In this document: positions 46,503 to 55,983 of the stretch, piece after piece
Layout of the letters: every line of letters begins with the position of its first letter
Position numbering within the stretch: the stretch's first letter is position 1
Assembly: GCA_964595575.1 (NCBI GenBank)
Contig: CAZQRA010000001.1
Location: 62,001 to 126,000, forward strand
Source of the DNA: PALSA-612 sp964595575
Lineage (GTDB): Bacteria; Actinomycetota; Thermoleophilia; Gaiellales; Gaiellaceae
Length of the DNA: 64,000 bases
Direction of reading: 5' to 3'
The notes under the pieces: model-generated
What the model was told of the DNA's origin: nothing
Databases searched by the model: none
Seen by the model: only the letters and a program-made list of their open reading frames with translations
Position numbers and translations under genes: made by a program

Positions 46503-46748
46503 TCAGCGAGGGGTGGGGGCGAGAGGCGCCCCTGCCGGGGGGGCAGGGACCGGCTGGGCTGGGGGCACGCCGGCTGCCGGCCGCCTGAGGGCGAGCCGGG
46601 CCAGCTCCCGGATCCGCCAGGCCCCCGCTCCCCGCCCTCCTTGGGGGAGGTCGAAGCCTCCCGCTCGGGCCAGCCTCTCGGCCCGCGCCACCGACTCTCC
46701 GTGCCGCAGCCTCGCTACCTCCCAGGCCCCCTGGGGGTGGATCGTCAT
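46503..46748 (-). CDS. Small basic hypothetical protein with Pro/Ala-rich tail
   Basis: The 81-aa protein starts TIHPQGAWEVARLRHGESVARAERLARAGG, followed by a second short helix and a low-complexity tail rich in Pro and Ala. I do not recognise a family, although many actinobacterial genomes have short proteins with a similar ARERHxxxLxxAER helix. ATG 46748 has AAGGAG about 9 bases upstream; the frame continues to 46874 without better signals. The low-complexity tail lowers confidence that the full ORF is expressed. Confidence 0.5.
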   Translation of the reverse strand: MTIHPQGAWEVARLRHGESVARAERLARAGGFDLPQGGRGAGAWRIRELARLALRRPAAGVPPAQPVPAPPAGAPLAPTPR

Positions 46749-46903
46749 CGCCGCCTTCTCCTTTCCTACCCTCGTCCTGGAGGGTACGGGCCCGTCCCCG
46801 TCCTGGTCGCTCGCAGCGGCGATACCGGAGCCGTCTCCGCTGAGACGAGGGATCCGGCGCCTCCGTCCTAGCACGTGCGTCTCGGATGTGACACACTGGG
46901 AGC

Positions 46904-47578
46904 TTGGACTGGCCCCTCCTTGCCCCTGTTCCTGCCGAAGAGGCGCGCGCCTTCGTGGCGCAAGCGCGCAGGCGCTCGTTCCGTCGGGGGGAGGTCGTGT
47001 TCCACCGCGGCGACCCCGCCGACTCGCTCCACCTCGTCGTCAGCGGGCGCTTCGCTGTCCGGATCACGACCCCGCTGGGAGGCAGCGTCATCTTCGACCT
47101 GGTCGGTCCCGGGGAGGTGTTCGGGGAGCTTGCCCTCGTCCTCCCCGGGCGCCGCCGGTCGGTGACGGTGGAGGCGCTTGCCCGCAGCGAGACGCGCGCC
47201 GTCTTCTACAGCGACTTCGCCGCTCTCCAGGCTGCCCACCCCGAGGTCAAGGATCTCTTGCTCGAGCTCCTCGGCGAGCAGCTCCAGCGGCTAGGCGACC
47301 GGCTGGTCGAGGCCCACCACGTGGACGCCGAGACTCGGCTTCGCCGCCGCCTCCTGGAGACCGCCGAGCGCTTCCAAGGGAAGGGTGGGAAGCCCCTCGT
47401 GTCCTTGACTCAGGAGGAGCTTGCCAGCCTGGCTGGGACGTCGCGGGCCACCGCCAATCGGGTGCTTCGCGACGAGGAGCGCCACGGTACGATCGATCTC
47501 TCCCGGGGCAGGGCCCTCGTCCTCGACCTCGATCGCCTCCGGCGCCGCTGCCGCTACCACGAGGCCCCCGTCCTCTAG
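46904..47578 (+). CDS. CRP/FNR-family transcriptional regulator
   Basis: The 224-aa protein has a cyclic-nucleotide-binding-type beta-barrel (FRRGEVVFHRGDPADSLHLVVSGRFAV, then GGSVIFDLVGPGEVFGELALVLPGRRRSVTVEAL), a long dimer helix, and a C-terminal winged helix-turn-helix VSLTQEELASLAGTSRATANRVLRDEE. FGELALV with the following RRRSVTVEA resembles the cAMP-binding phosphate cassette (GELAL...RSATV), so a nucleotide effector is possible. No Cys cluster for an Fe-S centre is seen. TTG 46904 is the only reasonable start; CACACT lies 6 bases upstream. Confidence 0.88.
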   Translation: MDWPLLAPVPAEEARAFVAQARRRSFRRGEVVFHRGDPADSLHLVVSGRFAVRITTPLGGSVIFDLVGPGEVFGELALVLPGRRRSVTVEALARSETRAVFYSDFAALQAAHPEVKDLLLELLGEQLQRLGDRLVEAHHVDAETRLRRRLLETAERFQGKGGKPLVSLTQEELASLAGTSRATANRVLRDEERHGTIDLSRGRALVLDLDRLRRRCRYHEAPVL

Positions 47579-47616
47579 GGCGCCTGCGGCCCCCCGCGCG
47601 ACCGGCGCAGCTGCAG

Positions 47617-47689
47617 TGCGCCCGAGAGGATTCGAACCTCTGGCCTCAGCCTCCGCAGGGCTGCGCTCTATCCCCTGAGCTACGGGCGC
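47617..47689 (-). tRNA. tRNA-Arg (GCG)
   Basis: The complement folds as GCGCCCG/CGGGCGC acceptor, GCTC/GAGC D-arm, CAGCC/GGCTG anticodon stem with loop CTGCGGA, AGAGG/CCTCT T-arm with TTCGAAT, and discriminator A; CCA is not encoded. The anticodon is GCG, reading CGC. The body resembles the ordinary CCG tRNA-Arg. Confidence 0.92.
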
Positions 47690-47701
47690 CGGCTTGCCCG
47701 G

Positions 47702-48484
47702 CTAGTGTAGCCGGGCCCTCGCCCCTGCGACCTCGAGGACGGCGTCGTCGGGCACCTCCACCCGCACGTAGCCGAGGGCGACCACCCGCTCGCCGTCGCG
47801 GACGGCGCTGGTGACCCGCCCCACCACCTTGTCGCCGTACCGGATCTCGGCGTCGTAGAGGGGTGGCTCAAGGGTCTCGATCGTTAGGACGCGCAGCCGG
47901 CGGTTGACGTGGCCGCGGTAGTGGAGCCGGGCTACCGGCTCCTGGCCGGGAAAGCAGCCCTTGGCGAAGGAGATCGCCCGCTCGTCCAGGCCTGCCTCGG
48001 CGGGGAGCACGCGATCGTCGATCTCGCGTCCGAACCGCGGCGTTCCCGCCCAGATGCGCCTGCGCTCGAGCTCTTCCTCGTCCAGGGTGGGCTCGAGGTC
48101 GGCGTCGAGGACCTCGACCGCCGGCCGGCCGTAGTCGTGGTTGGGGATGCCCTGGCCGCCTCCGAAGACGATGGCGGAGGTGTGCTCCTCGAGGGCGATG
48201 TCGGCTCGAGCGCGGAGGCGCAGGCGGACGAGGTGAGCCCGTACCACCTCGTCCAGCTCCGGCTCGGTGAGGAGCAGGAAGTCCCTCTCGCCCCGCCGCC
48301 ACACGACCAGGGGGGCGATGATCCGTCCTTTGGGGGTAAGAAGCAGGGCCTGGCAGGAGTCCCCTACTGCCAGCCCGGCCACGTCGTTCGAGAGCAGCCG
48401 GTGGAGGTAGTCCTGGGCGTCCGGGCCGGCCACCCGCACGTAGGCTCGCGGCCGTCGAGCCACCTCTACCGTGGCGGTACGCAT
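47702..48484 (-). CDS. ygfZ: YgfZ/GcvT-domain folate-binding protein
   Basis: The 260-aa protein has the GcvT-like fold with RVAGPDAQDYLHRLLSNDVAGL, LLLTPKGRIIAPLVVW, and the diagnostic KGCFPGQEPVARLHYRGHVNRRL, whose Cys-x-x-GQE motif defines the YgfZ family. YgfZ uses tetrahydrofolate to help build and repair Fe-S clusters in enzymes such as MiaB and succinate dehydrogenase. TACACT lies 8 bases before its ATG (48484), divergent from the sulfite-oxidase-like gene. An A-type carrier and lipA, both Fe-S related, occur elsewhere in the window. Confidence 0.9.
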   Translation of the reverse strand: MRTATVEVARRPRAYVRVAGPDAQDYLHRLLSNDVAGLAVGDSCQALLLTPKGRIIAPLVVWRRGERDFLLLTEPELDEVVRAHLVRLRLRARADIALEEHTSAIVFGGGQGIPNHDYGRPAVEVLDADLEPTLDEEELERRRIWAGTPRFGREIDDRVLPAEAGLDERAISFAKGCFPGQEPVARLHYRGHVNRRLRVLTIETLEPPLYDAEIRYGDKVVGRVTSAVRDGERVVALGYVRVEVPDDAVLEVAGARARLH

Positions 48485-48491
48485 CTCCAGC

Positions 48492-48497
48492 TAGTGT
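48492..48497 (+). promoter_or_regulatory. -10 box of leaderless sulfite-oxidase-like gene promoter
   Basis: TAGTGT ends 7 bases before ATG 48505. The opposite strand of nearly the same bases (TACACT, 48498-48493) lies 8 bases before the divergent ygfZ ATG, so one 20-base spacer holds two promoters. Confidence 0.5.
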
Positions 48498-48504
48498 AGG
48501 CGCC

Positions 48505-49116
48505 ATGACCGTGCTCAGATCGCGGGCCGAGCAGAAGGCGCGGGAGGCCGGCTACGATCCCGCCCGCCTGCCCCCCGGCCAGTACCTGACCGACAAGTGG
48601 CCGGTCCTCCACGTGGGCTCGGTGCCGGAGGTCGACCTCTCTACCTGGGACCTCGTGGTCGAGGGCGAGGTCGAGCAGCCGCTTCGCCTGACCTGGGAGG
48701 AGCTCATCGCCCTTCCCGCCACCGAGATCACCGTGGATATCCACTGCGTCACCCGCTGGAGCCGGCTCGACGCCACCTTCCGCGGCGTCCATTGGCGGGA
48801 GCTGGCCTCGCTCGCCCGACCCAAGCCGACCGCGCGCTTCGCGATCGTGCGGGCCGAGCAGGGCTACACGGCCAACCTGCCGCTCCAGGCGCTCGAGGCG
48901 GAGGACGCTCTCCTCGCCTACGAGGCCGACGGGAAGCCGCTCACCCCCGACCACGGCTGGCCCCTGCGCCTGGTGGTCGCGAGCCGCTACTTCTGGAAGA
49001 GCGCCAAGTGGCTGCGCGGGATCGAGCTTCGGGTCGAGGACGCCCCCGGCTTCTGGGAGCGCTACGGCTACCACAACGAGGCCGACCCCTGGAAGGAGGA
49101 GCGCTACGATCTGTAA
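48505..49116 (+). CDS. Molybdopterin-dependent sulfite oxidase-like protein (YedY/MsrP fold)
   Basis: The 203-aa protein contains WPVLHVGSVPEVDLSTWDLVVEGEV and VDIHCVTRWSRLDATFRGV, where the Cys coordinates molybdenum. ADGKPLTPDHGWPLRLVVASRYFWKSAKWLRGI matches the rest of the SUOX molybdopterin domain. There is no Tat signal or dimerisation domain, so it is a compact, probably cytoplasmic enzyme of unknown substrate, unlike exported MsrP. Its cofactor would come from the pathway containing moaC and mog at 3.1 kb. Confidence 0.88.
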   Translation: MTVLRSRAEQKAREAGYDPARLPPGQYLTDKWPVLHVGSVPEVDLSTWDLVVEGEVEQPLRLTWEELIALPATEITVDIHCVTRWSRLDATFRGVHWRELASLARPKPTARFAIVRAEQGYTANLPLQALEAEDALLAYEADGKPLTPDHGWPLRLVVASRYFWKSAKWLRGIELRVEDAPGFWERYGYHNEADPWKEERYDL

Positions 49117-49200
49117 TCCCTCGAACGGGGGATCGGCCGAGGGCTCAAGTCTTCCTCCCCTGGCGCCGATAGGAGGAACGTCCCACCTCCCCCCACCCTC

Positions 49201-49234
49201 AGCGAAAGGGGCCGCGCAGGCGGCCCCTTTCGCT
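49201..49234. terminator. Strong bidirectional terminator between converging genes
   Basis: AGCGAAAGGGGCCGC, loop GCAG, then the exact reverse complement: a perfect 15-base-pair stem. The 3' arm ends in CTTTCGCTT on the plus strand. It separates the sulfite-oxidase-like gene from groEL. Confidence 0.8.
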
Positions 49235-49254
49235 TACCGGAACGTGCCGGAGGC

Positions 49255-50883
<1,629 letters not shown>

Positions 50884-50908
50884 ATCCCGTTCCTACCTCC
50901 TTCGCTAG

Positions 50909-51247
50909 CTACGCCTTGGCACCGGCCAGCTGACGCTTGGCCTTGCCCTTGCCGGCATCGGGAACCACCTTGGCGAGCACCTCGTCCTGGCGCATGATGA
51001 GGTACTCCTCGGTGCCGATCTTGACCTCGTTGCCGGCGTACTTGTTGAAGATGATCTCATCCCCGACCTCGACCTCCATGGGGATGAGCTCGCCCTTGTC
51101 GTCCCGCCGGCCGGGTCCGACCGCGATCACGCGGCCGCGCTGCGGCTTCTCCTTGGCGGTGTCGGGCAGGACGATCCCGCTCGCCGTGACCTCCTCCTCC
51201 TCGAGGAGCTCGACGATGAGACGGTCTCCAAGCGGCTGCAGATCCAT
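50909..51247 (-). CDS. groES: Co-chaperonin GroES (HSP10)
   Basis: The protein, 112 aa, starts LQPLGDRLIVELLEEEEVTASGIVLPDTAKEKPQRGRVIAVGPG and includes VEVGDEIIFNKYAGNEVKIGTEEYLIMRQDEVLAKV, the complete GroES sequence. A basic/Ala-rich tail of about 15 residues (KGKAKRQLAGAKA) extends beyond the usual end. It caps the GroEL ring. A GGGAGGA ribosome site precedes the ATG and the CIRCE operator lies 40 bases upstream. Confidence 0.97.
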   Translation of the reverse strand: MDLQPLGDRLIVELLEEEEVTASGIVLPDTAKEKPQRGRVIAVGPGRRDDKGELIPMEVEVGDEIIFNKYAGNEVKIGTEEYLIMRQDEVLAKVVPDAGKGKAKRQLAGAKA

Positions 51248-51286
51248 CCACGTCCTCCCTTGGTCGAACGTACTTTGTAACAGCCG

Positions 51287-51313
51287 ATGGCACTCTCACC
51301 TTGAGAGTGCCAA
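51287..51313 (-). promoter_or_regulatory. CIRCE operator (HrcA site)
   Basis: TTGGCACTC - 9 bases - GAGTGCCAT on the minus strand is a near-perfect CIRCE inverted repeat (consensus TTAGCACTC-N9-GAGTGCTAA). It lies between the promoter and groES, where HrcA binding would block transcription until heat stress. Confidence 0.9.
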
Positions 51314-51316
51314 TGC

Positions 51317-51346
51317 AGTGTACACGCGCTGGAGCCCTGAGCGCAA
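51317..51346 (-). promoter_or_regulatory. groESL promoter
   Basis: On the minus strand TTGCGC (51346-51341) and TACACT (51322-51317) are separated by 18 bases, a plausible sigma-70-type pair directly upstream of the CIRCE operator. Unlike many promoters here it drives a message with a leader. Confidence 0.6.
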
Positions 51347-51397
51347 GCCCTTCCTACCCTCCGCCCCGGGGGTGTTACAAGTCAGCGGGGGCGGCCG

Positions 51398-51838
51398 GTG
51401 AGGCGCGAGATCTCGGCCGGGGGCGTGCTGGTGCGGAAGATGGCGGGGCAGTGGTGCCTGGCCGCGATCAGGCCGGCGGGGAAGCCGGAGGGGACGTGGG
51501 CGCTTCCCAAGGGACTTGTGGCCCCGGGAGAGCGTCCCGAGGAGACGGCGCTGCGGGAGGTACGGGAGGAGACTGGGGCCTGCGGCCGGGTGGTAACCAA
51601 GCTGGGAGACAGCCGCTACGTGTACACCTTCGGGGGGGAGCGCGTGTTCAAGGTCGTCAGCTTCTACCTCCTGCGCTACGCCGGCGGCACCCTGGGGGCC
51701 CTGCCTGCCGAGCACGCTCACGAGGTAGCGGAGGTACGCTGGCTTCCGCTCGAGGAGGCGCCCCGTCTTCTTGCCTACCGGGGGGAGCGGGAGATGGCGA
51801 GGAGGGCTCTCGCTGCTCTGGAAGCCGACCCTCTATGA
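51398..51838 (+). CDS. NUDIX hydrolase
   Basis: The 146-aa protein has the full Nudix box GLVAPGERPEETALREVREETGA (Gx5Ex7REUxEExGU) near residue 40 after REISAGGVLVRKMAG. The enzyme hydrolyses a nucleoside diphosphate linked to another group. The N-terminus resembles MutT/diadenosine-polyphosphate hydrolases of actinobacteria (KxxxWxLPKG in TWALPKGL). The substrate is not assigned. GTG 51398 is the start. It diverges from groESL, with the CIRCE region between. Confidence 0.88.
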   Translation: MRREISAGGVLVRKMAGQWCLAAIRPAGKPEGTWALPKGLVAPGERPEETALREVREETGACGRVVTKLGDSRYVYTFGGERVFKVVSFYLLRYAGGTLGALPAEHAHEVAEVRWLPLEEAPRLLAYRGEREMARRALAALEADPL

Positions 51839-51871
51839 TGCGGCTGGCCCGGCCCGGCAGCGAGGGAGCTC

Positions 51872-52234
51872 ATGTACGCCTTGAACTTCTACTCACCCAT
51901 CGTGGCTGACCAGCTGCGGAGCCGTCGCAAGACGGCCACCATCCGCCTGGGCGACAAGTCCTCCAAGTACAGGAAGGGGATGATCGTGCAGGTGCTGTGC
52001 GGCTCCCGGTACAGCCCCAGGGAGAAGATCTTCGACGCCGTCATCGACAAGGTCGAGGTGAAGCGCCTGGGCGACCTCTCCCCCAACGAGATCGAGCACG
52101 ACAACCCCGAGCTCAAGTGGCCGGAGGAGATGGCCGAGTTCTTGTCCAGGCTCTACAACCGCACCGTGACGCTGGACGACACGGTGACGGTCATCCGCTT
52201 CTCGGAGATCCTGGGCAGCGACCGCCGTCGCTAG
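51872..52234 (+). CDS. ASCH/PUA-like domain protein
   Basis: The 120-aa protein reads LNFYSPIVADQLRSRRKTATIRLGDKSSKYRKGMIVQVLCG, then DAVIDKVEVKRLGDLSPNEIEHDNPE. The K-T-A-T-I-R segment and the beta-barrel pattern match ASCH domains, which resemble PUA folds and are thought to bind RNA or modified nucleotides. No catalytic role is clear. A GAGGGAG ribosome site precedes ATG 51872, and the gene is 33 bases past the Nudix gene, so they may be co-transcribed. The stop overlaps the converging zinc-ribbon gene by 4 bases. Confidence 0.7.
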   Translation: MYALNFYSPIVADQLRSRRKTATIRLGDKSSKYRKGMIVQVLCGSRYSPREKIFDAVIDKVEVKRLGDLSPNEIEHDNPELKWPEEMAEFLSRLYNRTVTLDDTVTVIRFSEILGSDRRR

Positions 52235-52521
52235 CCCCCGCCAGAGGGGCTCCTCCTGCGGATGGGGATGCCGCCCACGGCGGGAGGGCGGAGGGAAGCC
52301 CCGCAGGCCTCGCAGTCCACGGCGAAGGCGGAGGAGAACCGGGCTCCGCAGGCAGGACAGCGGGCCCGCAGGTCGCCCCCGCAGGCGGGGCAGGAGCTGG
52401 GAAGCTCCCCCTCGTAGGCCTCGAAGTAGCGCTGGGCGAAGCCGCAGCGAAGGCAGACGGCAACCCAGTCCCCGAGCACCTTGCGGCGCTCCTCGCGCAG
52501 CCAGTCGGACGCCTTGCCCAC
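52231..52521 (-). CDS. Small protein with multiple CxxC zinc ribbons
   Basis: The 96-aa protein has an N-terminal helix (ASDWLREERRKVLGDW) and then CLRCG, CPACG, CPACG and CEACG: four CxxC knuckles forming two zinc ribbons, with a short basic tail. No enzyme domain is present; DNA/RNA or protein binding is likely. I take GTG 52521 as the start because TATCGT lies 8 bases upstream and the longer frame to 52683 runs into the divergent E1 gene. Confidence 0.7.
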   Translation of the reverse strand: MGKASDWLREERRKVLGDWVAVCLRCGFAQRYFEAYEGELPSSCPACGGDLRARCPACGARFSSAFAVDCEACGASLRPPAVGGIPIRRRSPSGGG

Positions 52522-52529
52522 CGCCTGGA

Positions 52530-52535
52530 ACGATA
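52530..52535 (-). promoter_or_regulatory. -10 box of the zinc-ribbon gene
   Basis: TATCGT on the minus strand ends 8 bases before GTG 52521. It overlaps a TAGAGT (52534-52539) on the plus strand that may serve the divergent E1 operon. Confidence 0.35.
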
Positions 52536-52549
52536 GAGTGTGGAGGTCG

Positions 52550-53593
52550 ATGGCGATCGCCCGTGAAGCGGAGCCCCTGGGCTCGCTGGCCGAGGTCAGG
52601 GAGGTGGGTCTCGACCGCGAGGACCTCCTGGGGATGTACCGCAACATGCTGATCACGCGGGGGATCGAGGAGCGCGGCCACATCCTCTACAAGCAGGGAA
52701 AGATCCCCGGCTCGTTCTACACGGGGCGGGGGAACGAGGCGGCGGCGGTGGGGGTGGCCACGGCCATGGGCCCGGACGACGTGGGCACTCCCCTCCATCG
52801 GGACATGGGCGTCCACGTCGTGCGGGGGGTCGAGCCCTGGCGCATCTTCGCTCAGTACATGGGCCGCGTGGACGGCCCGGCCAGAGGCAGGGACGGAAAC
52901 GTCCACATGGCCGATGCCCGCCTAGGCCTCATCGCCATGGTCAGCCACCTTCCGGCCATGCTGCCGGTGGCGGTGGGGTGCGCGCTTGCCTTCCGCATCC
53001 GGGAGGAGCCGCGGGTGGCTGTGGCCTGGTTCGGGGAGGGCTCCTCGGCCCGAGGCGATGCCCACGAGGCCATGAACCTGGCCGGGGTGCGGCGGCTGCC
53101 TGTGGTGTTCGTGTGCGACAACAACCAGTGGGCCTACTCGACCCCCACCTACCTCGAGTACGCGGTGGAGCGCCTGGCCGACCGAGCCCAGGCCTACGGC
53201 TTCGAGGGAGTGGTAGTCGACGGCACCGACGTGCTCGCGGTCTACCGGGAAGCCAAGCGGGCGATCGAGAAGGCCCGTCGGGGCGGAGGTCCCACCCTGC
53301 TCGAGTGCGTGACCCTGCGCATGGAGGGTCACGCCGTCCACGACGACGCCTTCTACGTGCCCCGGGAGATGTTCGAGGAGTGGGCCAAGCGCGACCCCAT
53401 CGACCGGTTCCGGGCCTGGCTCCGCGACAACGCCGCCTTGACCGAGGAGGAGGAGCACGAGATCGCCGACGACGTCAAGCACCTGCTCAACGAGGCCATG
53501 CGCCGGGCCGAGGAGTCGCCCTTCCCCGACCCGGCCACGGTCACCGAGGGCGTGTACGCGGCCCCCGAGGAGCTCGAGCGGCCCCACCACTGA
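52550..53593 (+). CDS. 2-oxoacid dehydrogenase E1 component, alpha subunit
   Basis: The E1 alpha/beta heterotetramer decarboxylates a 2-oxoacid with thiamine diphosphate. The 347-aa alpha subunit has LYKQGKIPGSFYTGRGNEAAAVG, HRDMGVHVVRG, GRDGNVHMAD, and the ThDP motif GEGSSARGDAHEAMNLAGVRRLPVVFVCDNNQWA (GDG...NN type). VTLRMEGHAVHDD near residue 260 carries the phosphorylation-loop-like region. The form resembles acetoin or branched-chain 2-oxoacid dehydrogenases as much as pyruvate dehydrogenase, so the substrate is left open. ATG 52550 has a GGAGG site 4 bases upstream. The stop overlaps the next ATG by one base. Confidence 0.9.
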   Translation: MAIAREAEPLGSLAEVREVGLDREDLLGMYRNMLITRGIEERGHILYKQGKIPGSFYTGRGNEAAAVGVATAMGPDDVGTPLHRDMGVHVVRGVEPWRIFAQYMGRVDGPARGRDGNVHMADARLGLIAMVSHLPAMLPVAVGCALAFRIREEPRVAVAWFGEGSSARGDAHEAMNLAGVRRLPVVFVCDNNQWAYSTPTYLEYAVERLADRAQAYGFEGVVVDGTDVLAVYREAKRAIEKARRGGGPTLLECVTLRMEGHAVHDDAFYVPREMFEEWAKRDPIDRFRAWLRDNAALTEEEEHEIADDVKHLLNEAMRRAEESPFPDPATVTEGVYAAPEELERPHH

Positions 53594-54567
53594 TGGCCGA
53601 GCTCACCTACCTGCAGGCGATCTCGGACGCCCTCCGGACGGAGATGCGCCGGGACAAGCGGGTGTTCTTGATCGGGGAGGACATCGGCGTGTATGGAGGC
53701 GCGTTCAAGGTCACCCAAGGGTTCCAGGAGGAGTTCGGGCCCTGGCGGGTGATCGACGCCCCCCTCTCCGAGACCGCCATCGTCGGCTCCTGCACGGGGG
53801 CGGCGCTCATGGGGATGCGGCCGATCGCGGAGATGCAGTTCGCCGACTTCGTCTCCTGCGCCTGGGACCACCTGGTCACCGTGGCCGCCAAGCAGCACTA
53901 CCGGGCCGGTACCCCGGTCCCCATCGTGGTGCGGCTTCCTTCTGGGGGAGGGTTCTCCGGCGGCCCCTTCCACTCCCAGAACCCGGAGAGCTTCTTCGCC
54001 CACGTGCCCGGGCTCAAGTGCGTGTGCCCGGCCACCCCTGCCGACGCCAAAGGCCTCTTGATCGCGGCGATCGAGGACCCAAACCCGGTCCTCTTCTTCG
54101 AGCACAAGCACCTGTATCGGCGGATCAAGGGCGAGGTACCGGAGGGGCGCTACACCACCCCCATCGGCAAGGCTCGGCTGCACCGCCAGGGAGAGGACGT
54201 GTCCGTGATCACCTGGGGGGCCATGGTCTACACGGCGGCCGAGGCCGCAGACAGGGTGGCGAGCGAGGGGGTGTCGGTGGAGATCGTCGACCTCCGCTCC
54301 GTCCTTCCTTGGGATCGGGAGGCGGTGCTCTCCAGCGTGCGCAAGACCTCCAAGGTGCTCATCCTCCACGAGGACACCCACACCGGCGGCTTCGGCGCCG
54401 AGATCGCGGCCACCATCGCCGAGGAGGCGTTCGAGCACCTGGATGCCCCGGTGCGCAGGATCACGGCCCCCGACACTCCTGTACCCTTCTCTCCGCCTCT
54501 GGAGAAGGCGTTCATCCCCCAGGTAGAGGACGTCGTGCGCGGGATCCTGGAGCTGGCTGAGTACTGA
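53593..54567 (+). CDS. 2-oxoacid dehydrogenase E1 component, beta subunit
   Basis: The 324-aa beta subunit begins ELTYLQAISDALRTEMRRDKRVFLIGEDIGVYGGAFKVTQG, with the catalytic-base Glu of GEDIG, then ETAIVGSCTGAALMGMRPIAEMQFADF, LPSGGGFSGGPFHSQNPESFFAHVPGLKCVCPATPADAKGL and a transketolase-C domain (SVEIVDLRSVLPWD, HEDTHTGGFGAEIAA). These are standard E1 beta motifs. It is linked to its alpha subunit and to E2 by one-base stop/start overlaps, which ensures equal subunit synthesis. Confidence 0.93.
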   Translation: MAELTYLQAISDALRTEMRRDKRVFLIGEDIGVYGGAFKVTQGFQEEFGPWRVIDAPLSETAIVGSCTGAALMGMRPIAEMQFADFVSCAWDHLVTVAAKQHYRAGTPVPIVVRLPSGGGFSGGPFHSQNPESFFAHVPGLKCVCPATPADAKGLLIAAIEDPNPVLFFEHKHLYRRIKGEVPEGRYTTPIGKARLHRQGEDVSVITWGAMVYTAAEAADRVASEGVSVEIVDLRSVLPWDREAVLSSVRKTSKVLILHEDTHTGGFGAEIAATIAEEAFEHLDAPVRRITAPDTPVPFSPPLEKAFIPQVEDVVRGILELAEY

Positions 54568-55941
54568 TGGCGACCGAGACCCACGTGGAGGTGGTGATGC
54601 CCCAGATGGGCGTGTCGGTCTCCGAGGGGACGGTGACCAAGTGGCTCAAGCGGGAAGGGGAGCCGGTCGCCGCCGACGAGCCCCTGCTCGAGATCTCCAC
54701 CGACAAGGTGGACACCGAGGTGCCGAGCCCGGGCTCGGGCATCCTCCAGCGGATCGTGGTGGCCGAGGGGCAGACGGTCCCGGTGGGCACGGTGCTCGCC
54801 GTGATCGCCCCGGCAGGGGCGACCGAGGAGACGCTCCAGGCTCCTCCTGCCCCCGCTCCGGCCGAGCCTGCGGCTGAGCTCAGCCGGGAGCCTGAGCGGC
54901 CGCAGGCCGTTACCGCGCCCCTCGGAAACGGCCAGGCAGAGCGCACCTTCGTCTCCCCCGTCGTCGCCCGCATCGCCGCCGAGCACGGGATCGACGTCTC
55001 CCAGGTGCCGGGGACGGGGCGCGGCGGTAGGGTCACCAAGAAGGACATCCTGGCCTTCATCGAGTCGAGGGCCGCCGCGCCCGCTCCCGTGGCCGCGGAG
55101 GCGCCCTCCCCGCCGCCTCCTCCCCGAGAGGCGGTGGCTCCCCCCGTATCGCCTCCCCCACGGCCGGCGGCTCCGCCTCCCCNNNNNNNNNNNNNNNNNN
55201 NNNNNCGCCCCTGCGCCGGCCGCCGCGGCAGGCGAGGTGGTGGAGCCGATGACGGCCATGCGCCGGGGCATCGCCGAGCACATGCGCCGCTCCCTCGACA
55301 CCTCGGCCCACGTCACCACCGTGTTCGAGGTGGACATGAGCAAGGTGGTGGCGATCCGCGACAAGCTCAAGCCCGAGTACGAGCGCGTCTACGGGGTCAA
55401 CCCCACCTACCTCGCCTTCATCGCCCGGGCCGCCATCGAGGCCATCCGCGACTGGCCCTGGATCAACGCCGAGATCCGGGGCGAGTCGATCGTGGTGAAG
55501 CAGTACGTCAACCTGGGGGTCGCCGTCGCCCTGGAGGGAGGAAAGGGCTTGATCGTGCCGGTGATCAAGAACGCCCACGAGCTCAATCTGCTCGGGCTGG
55601 CCCGCACCATTGCCGACCTCGCCCAGCGGGCGCGGACGAAGAAGCTGACCCCGGACGACGTCCAAGGCGGCACCTTCACCATCACCAACCCCGGCGGCTT
55701 CGGGGCCATCGTGGGCACTCCTATCATCAACCAGCCGCAGGTGGCCATCCTCGACGTGGAGGCCCTGGTCAAGCGGCCCGTGGTGGTGCAAGACGACCGG
55801 GGGAACGACGTCATCGCGATCAGGCCGATGATGAACCTCTGCCTCTCCTACGACCACCGGCTGGTGGACGGGGCCTACGCTGCCCAGTTCATGAGGCAGG
55901 TGCGGGAGTACCTGGAGACCTGGGACGAGTCCGCCTACTGA
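54567..55941 (+). CDS. Dihydrolipoamide acyltransferase (E2), with an internal sequencing gap
   Basis: E2 carries the acyl group on lipoyl-lysine to CoA. The N-terminal lipoyl domain has the modified Lys in EISTDKVDTEVPSP near residue 44; a Pro/Ala linker follows; the E3-binding domain is VSPVVARIAAEHGIDVSQVPGTGRGGRVTKKDIL; then a second Pro/Ala-rich linker contains 23 N. After the gap the catalytic domain (MRRGIAEHMRRSLDTSAHVTTVFEVD ... SYDHRLVDGAYAAQFM with the active-site His) continues but in a different frame, which means the N count is wrong in multiple-of-three terms or a base is missing. I treat the two parts as one gene. lipB starts 43 bases later. Confidence 0.88.
55183..55205. other. 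Short assembly gap of 23 N in the E2 linker
   Basis: 23 N fall in the Pro/Ala-rich linker of E2. The flanking frames join only if the true gap is one base shorter or two longer (modulo three), so the estimate is off. Confidence 0.95.
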
Positions 55942-55983
55942 TCCAGGAGGGGGCGGGCCTTCCCCGAGGGAGAGCCTGAGGCC

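Noticed and set aside
46749..46874. Longer form of the small 46.5-kb ORF
   Set aside because: The added residues are Arg/Gly/Asp-rich and lack a ribosome site; ATG 46748 has one.
55237..55941. Separate acyltransferase gene starting at 55237
   Set aside because: It is the catalytic domain of the same E2; only the N gap and its wrong length split the frame.
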